DNA from: Candidatus Margulisiibacteriota bacterium
GTDB taxonomy: Bacteria > Margulisbacteria > WOR-1 > O2-12-FULL-45-9
Length of the DNA stretch: 11,449 bases
Reading direction: 5' to 3'
Assembly: GCA_028714935.1 (NCBI GenBank)
Contig: JAQTLJ010000025.1
Coordinates: 1-11,449 of the forward strand
Part shown: positions 1 through 6,746 of the stretch, piece by piece
Layout: the number at the start of each line of letters is the position of its first letter
Position numbering within the stretch: position 1 is the stretch's first letter
Translations under genes and position numbers: made by a program
Notes under the pieces: model-generated
Told to the model about the DNA's origin: nothing
The model's database searches: none
The model's input: the letters and a program-made list of their open reading frames with translations, nothing else

Positions 1-213
1 CATCACCATGGCGGCGTGCGTGTGGGTATTGATCAGCCCAGGCATGACCAATTTGCCTTCGGCTTCGATCGTCTTCTTTCCCGAGCAATTTGTCCGAGGG
101 GCAATATCAACGATCTTTGAGCCTTTAACGGCTATGTCAGCTTTTTCGTGGAGGGACAATTTATCATCCATGGTCAGGACCAGGCCGTTTTTTATGACGA
201 TATCAGCTTCCAT
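1..213 (-). CDS. MTA/SAH deaminase-like amidohydrolase, N-terminal fragment (runs off left edge)
   Basis: Only the first 71 residues lie in the window; the frame is open to base 1. The protein begins MEADIVIKNGLVLTMDD, the usual small beta-sandwich opening of the amidohydrolase superfamily, and reaches VMPGLINTHTHAAMVM, whose HTH (His64, His66) supplies two metal ligands of the TIM-barrel site. This exact N-terminal style is typical of 5-methylthioadenosine/S-adenosylhomocysteine deaminases (MtaD/SsnA/TrzN-like group), which deaminate adenosine-type thioethers in methionine and SAM salvage. Other members of the group (guanine deaminase, chlorohydrolases) cannot be excluded from the fragment. 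The ATG at 213 fits the family start and has no Shine-Dalgarno sequence; a consensus -10 box ends 10 bases upstream, so the mRNA is probably nearly leaderless. It is divergent from tsaC. Confidence 0.8.
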   Translation of the reverse strand, partial: MEADIVIKNGLVLTMDDKLSLHEKADIAVKGSKIVDIAPRTNCSGKKTIEAEGKLVMPGLINTHTHAAMVM

Positions 214-223
214 AGCAAAAGCT

Positions 224-252
224 ATTATATGCTATAATTCAAAACATGACAA
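224..252 (-). promoter_or_regulatory. Sigma70-type promoter for the amidohydrolase gene
   Basis: Read on the minus strand, TTGTCA (252-247) is followed after exactly 17 bases by TATAAT (229-224). This matches 5/6 and 6/6 of the sigma70 consensus with ideal spacing. The expected start point, about 7 bases after the -10 box (near 217), is only about 4 bases before the ATG at 213, and no Shine-Dalgarno sequence is present. The -35 box lies inside the first codons of tsaC on the other strand. Start sites are inferred, not measured. Confidence 0.75.
230..245 (+). promoter_or_regulatory. Extended -10 promoter for tsaC, predicting a leaderless mRNA
   Basis: TGCTATAAT at 230-238 is a perfect extended -10 element (TGnTATAAT). 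No acceptable -35 is seen 16-18 bases upstream, which extended -10 promoters tolerate. A start about 7 bases after the box falls at 245-246, on the ATG of tsaC, so the transcript should be leaderless; there is no Shine-Dalgarno sequence before the ATG. The box forms an inverted repeat with the opposing -10 box at 224-229 (ATTATA-TGC-TATAAT). Confidence 0.75.
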
Positions 253-782
253 TCAAAGTAGCGGCAAAAATATTAAGATCCGGCGGCGTGATCGCCTTCC
301 CGACCGAAACGGTCTACGGCATCGGCGCCCTGCTTTCTAAGCCCTCAGCGATCCGCCGGATATTCAAGATCAAGAAGCGCCCGCGTAGTAAACCGCTCCA
401 GGTCCTGATTGCCAACATGAAACAAGCGCTGGAGTTAGGTAAACTCAACGCTAAAGCCCTTAAGCTGGCGAAGAAAAACTGGCCGGGACCTCTGACTTTA
501 GTGGTTTATAAGGCCGGGAAAGTACCCAAACTTGTGACCGGCGGGACAAATAAGGTTGGCTTGAGGCTGCCGGCGCACCGCACGATCCTTGCTCTGATCA
601 GAAAGGTTGGACCACTGGCCGCCACTTCGGCCAATAAAGCTGGGGAGCCCTCGGCCTTAACCGCCAAAGAAGTTAAACACAGGTTGCCTGGTCTTGACTA
701 TATACTGGCCGGCAGAGTAAAACTTGGTAAAGCTTCAGCCGTGATCGATGCCACCGATAATTTCAAGACCTTACGCCCTTAG
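246..782 (+). CDS. tsaC: Threonylcarbamoyl-AMP synthase (TsaC/YrdC/Sua5 family)
   Basis: Makes L-threonylcarbamoyladenylate from threonine, bicarbonate and ATP in the cytoplasm, the first step of t6A37 modification of ANN-decoding tRNAs; TsaD/B/E complete the transfer. The 178 residues form one YrdC domain without the Sua5 C-terminal extension. Visible signatures are FPTETVYGIG (18-27), the basic KKRPRSKPLQVLI stretch (43-55), WPGPLTLV (79-86), VGLRLPAH (104-111) and the SAN motif in AATSANKAGEPSALT (125-139). The end is slightly short, stopping at LRP just after SAVID. The ATG at 246 is the natural start, since the domain begins within a few residues. It lacks a Shine-Dalgarno sequence but sits at the predicted transcription start. 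Its last 4 bases overlap the end of the convergent outer-membrane protein gene. Confidence 0.93.
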   Translation: MTIKVAAKILRSGGVIAFPTETVYGIGALLSKPSAIRRIFKIKKRPRSKPLQVLIANMKQALELGKLNAKALKLAKKNWPGPLTLVVYKAGKVPKLVTGGTNKVGLRLPAHRTILALIRKVGPLAATSANKAGEPSALTAKEVKHRLPGLDYILAGRVKLGKASAVIDATDNFKTLRP

Positions 783-1933
783 AAACTTAAGCGCAGCTCA
801 TAAAACTGTGATTCTTCCACCTTAGCAGTATCTGGATTATAAACCTTCTTATAATTGGCTACGATCTTGGCGTAAGGATTGATCGGATAGGCGATCGAGC
901 CGCCCATCATCGCCCCTTCTTCGAGGGTGAGCGACCGGAAATTCTCGAATTTCGGCTGTTTATAATAGCCGGCGACTTCGATCCCCTGTATCAGCTTGGC
1001 CATAAGATCGGCGGCCAGCGAAGCTGATGTGCTGTCATTATAGTTTTCGTACGCGACATTCAGTGTCGCCAGGCCTAAAGCATTCAATCCCAGCTGGGCA
1101 AGATAACCGTTTTTCACGTTCCCGGTAGCTTCCGCTGACGACAAATCGATCGGGTTGGTTTCATAATCGGAATCAAAATAACCGGGGACAAAACGGCTGT
1201 CGATCAGGCGGTATTCTGCCAGGAAAGACGCGTTGGCGACCATCAGATCATACGCCCACGAAAGCCCGGCGCTGAAGCCGCTGCCATGGCCGACCAGCTG
1301 GGCCCACTCAGCATAACCCTCAAAATTGAGCGGCAAAGGCACAGTTGCGTCGACCCCGATCCCGGATACTTTCTGAACTTCGCTGGTCCCGGCCAGTTTT
1401 ACCCCATCAGCATCGGTGATTACAGTCTGCCCGAGGGTCAGCATCGGATTGATCCTCTCTTCCACCCGGAGCCCGTAAATCGCGCTTTTTGTCCCCAAGG
1501 CGCGGACAACATACTTGTCCAAGTCCACATAGCCCTTGACTGCAATCTGCTCATTATTAAGCAGGATCGGCCCGGCTATCCTGGTTGAATAGCCTTTCAT
1601 CAGCATCCCGTGCCCCCAGGTCAGGTTCTCAACTATGCCGTAGCGCAAGCCTTTTTTCGTGTCATCGTATTCAATATAACGTAAAACGGCGTTTTCATAT
1701 CCCGAAGGCTTTTTTTCTCCCAAAGGTATGTTCACGTCAGCTCCCAATCCCCACGCTCCTAATTTAAAGTCCGGATGCCAGGCAATGTTGCCGATCTCTG
1801 CGCTGCCAACCTTGATATAACCGATGCTTATGCCGCCGATATTGGACGAAAGCTGCGTTGTAGTCGCTGGGATTTCCGCCCGGGCAACTGAACAAACAAA
1901 CAGTAAACTGACAACTATTAACCCTCTCCTCAT
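779..1933 (-). CDS. Predicted outer-membrane beta-barrel protein, uncharacterised
   Basis: This 384-residue protein is not assigned to a named family. Residues 1-19 are a Sec signal peptide: Met-Arg-Arg, a hydrophobic core, and cleavage after Ala-Arg-Ala before Glu20. The rest is rich in alternating, Gly/Tyr/Ala-rich amphipathic stretches with frequent turns and no long hydrophobic helix. It ends YELRLSF, an aromatic-terminated last strand like the BAM beta-signal. I infer an outer-membrane barrel, possibly a channel, in a diderm cell. The ATG at 1933 has a strong AGGAGGG site (1944-1938), which overlaps the TAG of purH 9 bases upstream, so it is likely the last gene of the purine operon and translationally coupled. 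It converges on tsaC with a 4-base overlap. I recall similar proteins in Margulisbacteria-type genomes, but did not test this. Confidence 0.72.
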   Translation of the reverse strand: MRRGLIVVSLLFVCSVARAEIPATTTQLSSNIGGISIGYIKVGSAEIGNIAWHPDFKLGAWGLGADVNIPLGEKKPSGYENAVLRYIEYDDTKKGLRYGIVENLTWGHGMLMKGYSTRIAGPILLNNEQIAVKGYVDLDKYVVRALGTKSAIYGLRVEERINPMLTLGQTVITDADGVKLAGTSEVQKVSGIGVDATVPLPLNFEGYAEWAQLVGHGSGFSAGLSWAYDLMVANASFLAEYRLIDSRFVPGYFDSDYETNPIDLSSAEATGNVKNGYLAQLGLNALGLATLNVAYENYNDSTSASLAADLMAKLIQGIEVAGYYKQPKFENFRSLTLEEGAMMGGSIAYPINPYAKIVANYKKVYNPDTAKVEESQFYELRLSF

Positions 1934-1937
1934 CTTT

Positions 1938-1944
1938 CCCTCCT
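1938..1944 (-). promoter_or_regulatory. Ribosome binding site of the barrel gene, overlapping the purH stop
   Basis: AGGAGGG lies 4 bases before the ATG at 1933, and its first two bases are the last two of the purH TAG codon (1945-1943). Ribosomes ending on purH would therefore stop on this site, which supports translational coupling. Confidence 0.75.
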
Positions 1945-3505
1945 AATGCTTAAAATGCCTGCGCCCGGTAAAGATCATGGCGAGTCCGAGCTCGTCCGCC
2001 TTATCGATCGAATCCTGGTCGTGTTTTGACCCGCCCGGCTGGATGATCGCGCTGATCCCCTGCTTCCCCGCTAATTCAACCACATCGGGGAACGGGAAAA
2101 ACGCATCAGAAGCAAGAACCGCCCCTTTAACTTTTCCTCCGGCCCGCTGGACCGCCAGGCCAGCCGATTCGATCCGGCTCATCTGCCCCGCCCCGACGCC
2201 AATCGCCAGTCCGTTCTTGGCCAGCACGATCGCGTTGGATTTTACATGTTTGGCCACTCCCCAGGCAAAGAACAGGTCTTCCATTTCCGCCAGGGTCGGC
2301 TGTTTCCTGGTCACGACTCTGATCTCGTTTATCCCAAGCTGGGCCAGGTCCGGGTCCTGCAGGAGCATGCCGCCGCTGACCCTTTTATAATCCATCCCTT
2401 TGTACGGCTTGCCGATCGCCGTCTCCCCCATCTCCATGATCCGCAGGTTCGCTTTTTCTTTTAAGATCGACAGCGCCTTTGGCGTGTACCCCGGCGCGAT
2501 TATCACTTCCACAAAAAGCGGCTTCAGCTCTCTGGCTGTCTCCTCGTCGATCCTCCGGTTGGCGGCAATGATCCCGCCATAGGCCGAGACCGGATCGGCG
2601 GCATATGCCTTTTTATAAGCTTCGTGCACATTCGCGGCCTTCGCTACCCCGCAAGGGTTGGTGTGTTTAATGATCGCGACCGTCGGATCGGCAAAATAAT
2701 TGGCCAGCATCCAGGCGGCGTCCATATCAACTATATTGTTAAAAGACAGCTCCTTACCGTGCAGCTGCCTGGCTTCGGTGATCCGCCCCTCGCCTTTCGC
2801 GCCCCGTTCCTTATAAAACGCGGCCTTCTGGTGCGGGTTCTCGCCGTACCGGAGGTCCTGGATCTTCTCCAGCATGATCGTCACTTCGCTGGGAAATGCC
2901 TCTGCCTTTTCCAGCCGGGAAGCAAGATAACGGACGATCAGCGTGTCATACTGCGCGGTGTGCTTAAAAGCTTTAAGGGCCAGTTGCTCGCGCGTGGCCA
3001 GAGCTATTTCTCCTTTCTCCTTCAACTCTTCCAGCACCAGCTTATAATCGTCTGGGTCGACGACAACCGCCACGTTCTTATGGTTCTTGGCGGCGCCGCG
3101 CACCATTGAAGGTCCGCCGATATCGATATTTTCTATCGCTTCCGCGTGGGTAAAGCTTTTCTTGGCTGTCACTTCTTCAAAAGGATAAAGGTTGCAGACC
3201 ACAAGATCGAACGGGTTAAGCTTGAACTTTTTAATATCACGGAGATGCTCTTTGTCCGTCCGGTCCGCCAGGATACCGCCATGGATCAAAGGGTGTAAGG
3301 TTTTTACCCTCCCCCCCAGCATATGCGGATATTTGGTCAGCTTTGCGACCTCGGTGACGCGAACGCCGTTCTTCCTCAAGAATTTCGCCGTCCCGCCGGA
3401 AGAGATGATCTCAAACCCGAGCTTTTTTAACCCCTTGGCGAACTGGGAAAGCCCGGCCTTGTCATAAACTGATATCAGCGCAAACTTAGCACTTTTTCTT
3501 TTCAT
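1943..3505 (-). CDS. purH: Bifunctional AICAR formyltransferase / IMP cyclohydrolase
   Basis: Carries out the last two steps of de novo purine synthesis: AICAR to FAICAR using 10-formyltetrahydrofolate, then ring closure to IMP. At 520 residues it is full length. The N-terminal MGS-like cyclohydrolase domain (about 5-195) shows ALISVYDKAGL, SSGGTA (35-40) and GGRVKTLHPLIHGGILA (64-80). The formyltransferase domain shows DLRYGENPHQ (217-226), LSFNNIVDMDAAW, IIKHTNPCG (278-286, with the expected catalytic pair Lys280-His281), DPVSAYGGI (304-312), SNAIVLA (423-429) and SDAFFPFPD (466-474). It ends with the usual RRHFKH. Its ATG overlaps the purN stop as ATGA (3505-3502), so the two are translationally coupled; the barrel gene follows 9 bases downstream. 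Confidence 0.97.
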   Translation of the reverse strand: MKRKSAKFALISVYDKAGLSQFAKGLKKLGFEIISSGGTAKFLRKNGVRVTEVAKLTKYPHMLGGRVKTLHPLIHGGILADRTDKEHLRDIKKFKLNPFDLVVCNLYPFEEVTAKKSFTHAEAIENIDIGGPSMVRGAAKNHKNVAVVVDPDDYKLVLEELKEKGEIALATREQLALKAFKHTAQYDTLIVRYLASRLEKAEAFPSEVTIMLEKIQDLRYGENPHQKAAFYKERGAKGEGRITEARQLHGKELSFNNIVDMDAAWMLANYFADPTVAIIKHTNPCGVAKAANVHEAYKKAYAADPVSAYGGIIAANRRIDEETARELKPLFVEVIIAPGYTPKALSILKEKANLRIMEMGETAIGKPYKGMDYKRVSGGMLLQDPDLAQLGINEIRVVTRKQPTLAEMEDLFFAWGVAKHVKSNAIVLAKNGLAIGVGAGQMSRIESAGLAVQRAGGKVKGAVLASDAFFPFPDVVELAGKQGISAIIQPGGSKHDQDSIDKADELGLAMIFTGRRHFKH

Positions 3506-4104
3506 TTAACCTTCACCCGTCTCCCTTCTATTTTTAGACGCCCTTCAGCAAACAATTTGACCGCCAGCGGATAGATCTTGTGCTCCTGCTCCAAGATCCT
3601 GGCAGATAAAGTCTCTTCTGTATCATTTTCAAAGACCGGGATCGCAACCTGGGCGATTATCGGCCCGGTGTCACAGCCATCGTCCACAAAGTGGACCGTG
3701 GCGCCGGCGATCTTGACCCCGTGCTCCAGCGCCTGCTTTTGTCCGTGCAGGCCGGGAAACGCAGGCAGGAGCGCCGGATGGATATTCATCAGCTTGCCCG
3801 GGAAATGCTCAAGCAGGACCGGCCCGACGATCCTCATATAACCGGCCAGGCAGACCAGATCAACCTGATGCTCTTTCAGGACCTTAACGATCTCCAGCTC
3901 ATAGGTATTTTTATCGGTATAATTCTTCGGCTCAAAGATCGCCGTGGCGATCTTATGCTTCTTCGCTCTTTCCAGACCGTAAGCGTCCGGCTTGTCCGAA
4001 ACGACCACTTCGACTTTGGCCGGTATCCGGCCGCTCTCACAGGCAGCAATGAGCGCCTGGAGATTCGACCCCTGGCCCGAGATCAACACGCCAACTTTTA
4101 TCAT
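3502..4104 (-). CDS. purN: Phosphoribosylglycinamide formyltransferase (folate-dependent)
   Basis: Third step of purine synthesis, transferring formyl from 10-formyltetrahydrofolate to GAR. The 200 residues match the normal PurN length. Visible motifs are VGVLISGQGSNLQAL (4-18) at the phosphate-binding N-terminus, LAGYMRIV (86-93), MNIHPALLPAFPGLHG (106-121) carrying Asn107 and His109, and HFVDDGCDTGPII (138-150) carrying Asp145. Asn107, His109 and Asp145 correspond to the catalytic Asn-His-Asp set of E. coli PurN (106/108/144). The start codon shares one base with the purM stop (TAATG, 4106-4102) and the stop overlaps purH by 4 bases, so expression is probably coupled on both sides. The formate-dependent alternative, PurT, is unrelated in sequence. 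Confidence 0.97.
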   Translation of the reverse strand: MIKVGVLISGQGSNLQALIAACESGRIPAKVEVVVSDKPDAYGLERAKKHKIATAIFEPKNYTDKNTYELEIVKVLKEHQVDLVCLAGYMRIVGPVLLEHFPGKLMNIHPALLPAFPGLHGQKQALEHGVKIAGATVHFVDDGCDTGPIIAQVAIPVFENDTEETLSARILEQEHKIYPLAVKLFAEGRLKIEGRRVKVK

Positions 4105-5087
4105 TAGATTATGATGACTTCGCCTTTTCCCTTTTCGATCTCACCCATCAGATAAGCTTTTTCTTTCTGTTTTTTAAGGAAATTCATCGCCCGGTTCACG
4201 TCTTTGCCGTCCACTACCACGATCATCCCGATCCCCATATTAAAGGTCCGATACATCTCGTTCTGTTCGACCTTCCCCAGTTTCTGGATCAGTTTGAAGA
4301 TCTGATGGATCGGCCAGGAATTCAGTTCGATCACCGCCTGGACGCTGCGCGGCAGCACCCGGGCCAGATTCTCGGGGATACCGCCGCCGGTAATGTGCGC
4401 TATCCCTTTTACTTTGCAGCGCCTGATCAACTTCAGGATCGTCGTACAATAGATCTTGGTCGGGGTTAGAAGCTCTTCTCCTAATGTCCGGTCAAAATCT
4501 TCGACCTTTTCCTTAGGGTTCAGCTTGGAGTGGTCCAGCAGGATCTTCCGGGCCAAAGTGTAGCCATTGCTGTGGAGCCCTGAAGAAGCCAGGCCGATTA
4601 TCTTATCGCCGGCTTTAATTTTTGAGCCGTTGATCACCTTCCCTTTTTCCACCAGCCCCACCGCAAAACCGGCAAGATCGTACTCTCCCTGCTGGTACAT
4701 GTCCGAGAGTTCCGCCGTTTCTCCGCCCAGCAGCTGGCACTCGGCTTTTTTACACCCTTCCGCAATTCCCCTGATGATCTTCTCGATCGTCGGGAGATGG
4801 ACCTTATGGCAGCCGATATAATCGAGGAAAAACAACGGTTTGGCCCCGGTCGCCACCACATCGTCCACGTTCATCGCCACCAGGTCAATGCCGACCGTTT
4901 CGTGGCGGTTCATCAGGAAAGCCAGTTTCAGCTTAGTGCCAACGCCATCAGCCGCCCCGACTATAAAATTCTTTCCCAAAGGATACAGGCCGCCAAAAAA
5001 GCCGATCCCCTTGGCAAACTTTCTTATCCGGCGCACTACTTCATTCCCGGCGTCGACATCCACTCCCGCCTGCTTATAGGTAATCAT
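4104..5087 (-). CDS. purM: Phosphoribosylformylglycinamidine cyclo-ligase (AIR synthetase)
   Basis: Fifth step of purine synthesis: ATP-dependent closure of FGAM to AIR, as a cytoplasmic homodimer of the PurM/ThiL/SelD/HypE superfamily. Signatures are TYKQAGVDVDAGN (3-15), AADGVGTKLKLA (45-56) for nucleotide and phosphate binding, DLVAMNVDDVVATGA (68-82), LLGGETAELSDMY (119-131), IGLASSGLHSNGYTLAR (164-180), HITGGGIPENLARVLP (231-246) and FNMGIGM (282-288). At 327 residues it is slightly shorter than the E. coli protein (about 345), mainly at the ends, with all core motifs present. The ATG at 5087 has the best ribosome site of the operon, AAGGAGG (5098-5092). purN follows with a one-base overlap; the zinc-ribbon gene lies 32 bases upstream. 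Confidence 0.97.
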   Translation of the reverse strand: MITYKQAGVDVDAGNEVVRRIRKFAKGIGFFGGLYPLGKNFIVGAADGVGTKLKLAFLMNRHETVGIDLVAMNVDDVVATGAKPLFFLDYIGCHKVHLPTIEKIIRGIAEGCKKAECQLLGGETAELSDMYQQGEYDLAGFAVGLVEKGKVINGSKIKAGDKIIGLASSGLHSNGYTLARKILLDHSKLNPKEKVEDFDRTLGEELLTPTKIYCTTILKLIRRCKVKGIAHITGGGIPENLARVLPRSVQAVIELNSWPIHQIFKLIQKLGKVEQNEMYRTFNMGIGMIVVVDGKDVNRAMNFLKKQKEKAYLMGEIEKGKGEVIII

Positions 5088-5091
5088 AAGT

Positions 5092-5098
5092 CCTCCTT
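5092..5098 (-). promoter_or_regulatory. Strong ribosome binding site of purM
   Basis: AAGGAGG on the minus strand ends 4 bases before the ATG at 5087. It is the closest match to the anti-Shine-Dalgarno consensus in the operon and fixes the purM start. No convincing internal promoter is seen in the 32-base gap that holds it. Confidence 0.7.
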
Positions 5099-5119
5099 AT
5101 GCTGAGATATTCAAAGTGT

Positions 5120-5323
5120 TTACCTGGCCGCCTCAGCTGACGCAATGCCGTAATAAACATCCCCGCCGCGCAGCACGATAAAAAAGCGGCATTCCTTATT
5201 GGTGCAGGCCCAGGCCTTATAACGGATGGAAACCGCGTTATTGGAAAAATCGGACAGCGGCACCAGGTCCCCTGTCCCGCATTTTTGGCATTTCGGATAG
5301 CATCCACCTTCACATTCCGACAC
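5120..5323 (-). CDS. Small zinc-ribbon protein inside the purine operon, unknown function
   Basis: A 67-residue protein with a GTG start at 5323 and a purine-rich site (GGGGGGTGAG) just before it. I recognise no named family. It has six cysteines: Cys4, Cys8, then a knuckle Cys12-x2-Cys15 followed by GTGD, and Cys40-x4-Cys45 in WACTNKECRFF. This pattern resembles a rubredoxin-like or zinc-ribbon fold binding one Zn, with Cys4/Cys8 as possible extra ligands. Between the knuckles are short polar strands; after them comes FIVLRGGDVYYGIAS, again strand-like. There is no signal peptide or membrane segment, so it is cytoplasmic. It sits 18 bases after purF and 32 before purM, in the same direction, which argues that it is a real gene linked to purine synthesis. 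An overlapping ORF at 5074-5313 in another frame runs into purM and is the weaker reading. Confidence 0.75.
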   Translation of the reverse strand: MSECEGGCYPKCQKCGTGDLVPLSDFSNNAVSIRYKAWACTNKECRFFIVLRGGDVYYGIASAEAAR

Positions 5324-5341
5324 TTAGCTCACCCCCCTCTT

Positions 5342-6730
5342 TTACTGAAAGAATAATTTCAAGCTTTGCAAGCGTTCCGGGATCTTGACCGGATATTCGC
5401 CGTTCAAACAGGCTAAACAAAGATCTTTGCTCGGCAGGCTGATCGACCGGATCAGGTTCTTCAAGCTCAAATAACCCAGAGAATCCGCTTCCAAATATTT
5501 GCGGATCCCCTCAATTGACAGGTTGGCCGCGATCAATTCCGCTTTGGTCGGGGTATCGATCCCGTAAAAACAGGAACTCAAATTCGGCGGCGAAGATATC
5601 CTCATGTGCACTTCCCGGGCGCCGGCCTCGCGGATCAGGCGAACGATCTGCCGCGAAGTCGTCCCCCTGATGATCGAGTCATCGATAACCACGACTTTCT
5701 TGCCGCGCACCGCGTCCCGGATCGGATTAAGCTTGATCCTTACGCCCAGGTCCCTGATCTCCTGGCTCGGCTGGATAAAAGTCCGGCCGATATAGCGGTT
5801 CTTGATCAAGCCTTCGCCGTAAGGGATCTTTGATTCCGCGGAAAAACCGATCGCCGCCGGCACGCCGGATTCCGGCACCGGCATGATCACGTCCGCCTCG
5901 ACCGGATGCTCTTTGGCCAGATATTTACCCATATTGAATCTAGTTTCATACACATTGCGGCCGTGAAGAACGGAGTCGGGCCGGGCAAAATAAATGTACT
6001 CAAATACGCACAGCGCCTCCCTCTCCCCGAGCTCCCAGGTCCGCGACCTGACGCCTTCTTTATCAATGATCACAACTTCGCCGTTGCTGACATCCCTGAC
6101 GTACTGGGCGCCAAGAATATCAAGGGCGCAGGTCTCGGACGAGACCAGGTATGATTTGTCCAGTTTACCGATGCAGAGCGGACGGATGCCGTTCGGGTCC
6201 CGCGCCGCGATCAATTTATCGCTGGTCAAGATCAAAACAGAAAAGGCCCCCCGGCAGCGCTTAAGCGTATCGATCAGCGCTTCTTCCAGATCGGTTTTAT
6301 TAGACGCGGCGAGCATGGCCGCCATCACCTCTGAATCGGTCGTCCCTAAAAAGCTGATCCCCTTATCCTTCAATTCCTGCCGCAGGGCGTCCGTATTGAT
6401 CAAATTGCCGTTATGGGCAATCGCGATCTGCCCGTACCTGGTATTGATGACGATCGGCTGGGCATTCTCCAGGACCGATGAACCGGTCGTCGAATAGCGG
6501 ACGTGGCCAATGGCGATCGTCCCTTTAAGTGAACTTAAATTCTTTTCATTGAACACCTGGTTGACCAGCCCCATCCCTTTGTGATGCGTAATATCTTTTC
6601 CGTCGGCTACGGCAATTCCCGCAGATTCCTGACCCCGGTGCTGAAGCGCATATAAGCCGTAATAAACCGACTTGGCCGGAGAATCAATGTCAAAATTATA
6701 GATACCAAATACTCCGCAATACTCTCTCAT
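5342..6730 (-). CDS. purF: Amidophosphoribosyltransferase, canonical iron-sulfur type
   Basis: Committing step of purine synthesis: PRPP plus glutamine to phosphoribosylamine. The N-terminal Ntn-hydrolase glutaminase domain has nucleophile Cys5 (MREY-CGVFGI), LQHRGQESAG (29-38), GHVRYST (75-81, Arg78), HNGNL (106-110, oxyanion-hole Asn107-Gly108) and TTDSEV (130-135, Asp132). The phosphoribosyltransferase domain has PVPESG (284-289), KNRYIGRTFIQPSQ (310-323) and the PRPP loop VVVIDDSIIRGTT (346-358). Cys241, Cys387, Cys438 and Cys441 match the four ligands of the B. subtilis-type 4Fe-4S cluster. Cys5 must become N-terminal by removal of a four-residue propeptide, shorter than the 11 residues in B. 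subtilis; no start codon lies directly before it. It follows the divergent paralogue by 16 bases and precedes the zinc-ribbon gene by 18. Confidence 0.96.
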   Translation of the reverse strand: MREYCGVFGIYNFDIDSPAKSVYYGLYALQHRGQESAGIAVADGKDITHHKGMGLVNQVFNEKNLSSLKGTIAIGHVRYSTTGSSVLENAQPIVINTRYGQIAIAHNGNLINTDALRQELKDKGISFLGTTDSEVMAAMLAASNKTDLEEALIDTLKRCRGAFSVLILTSDKLIAARDPNGIRPLCIGKLDKSYLVSSETCALDILGAQYVRDVSNGEVVIIDKEGVRSRTWELGEREALCVFEYIYFARPDSVLHGRNVYETRFNMGKYLAKEHPVEADVIMPVPESGVPAAIGFSAESKIPYGEGLIKNRYIGRTFIQPSQEIRDLGVRIKLNPIRDAVRGKKVVVIDDSIIRGTTSRQIVRLIREAGAREVHMRISSPPNLSSCFYGIDTPTKAELIAANLSIEGIRKYLEADSLGYLSLKNLIRSISLPSKDLCLACLNGEYPVKIPERLQSLKLFFQ

Positions 6731-6746
6731 CTCTACTCCCTAATCC

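Noticed and set aside
8..340. 110-residue plus-strand open frame at the left edge
   Set aside because: It lies opposite the amidohydrolase start and overlaps tsaC in another frame; both of those have clear family motifs and this has none.
775..800. Small hairpin CTTA...TAAG after tsaC
   Set aside because: It has four base pairs only and no T-run on either strand; too weak to call a terminator.
1877..1933. Lipoprotein signal in the barrel protein (Cys14)
   Set aside because: The residues before the Cys are Leu-Phe-Val, without the small residue needed at -1; an Ala-Arg-Ala cleavage site and a barrel-type C-terminus fit better.
5074..5313. 79-residue minus-strand frame overlapping the zinc-ribbon gene
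   Set aside because: It overlaps the purM start and lacks the ordered Cys knuckles and close ribosome site of the frame at 5120-5323.
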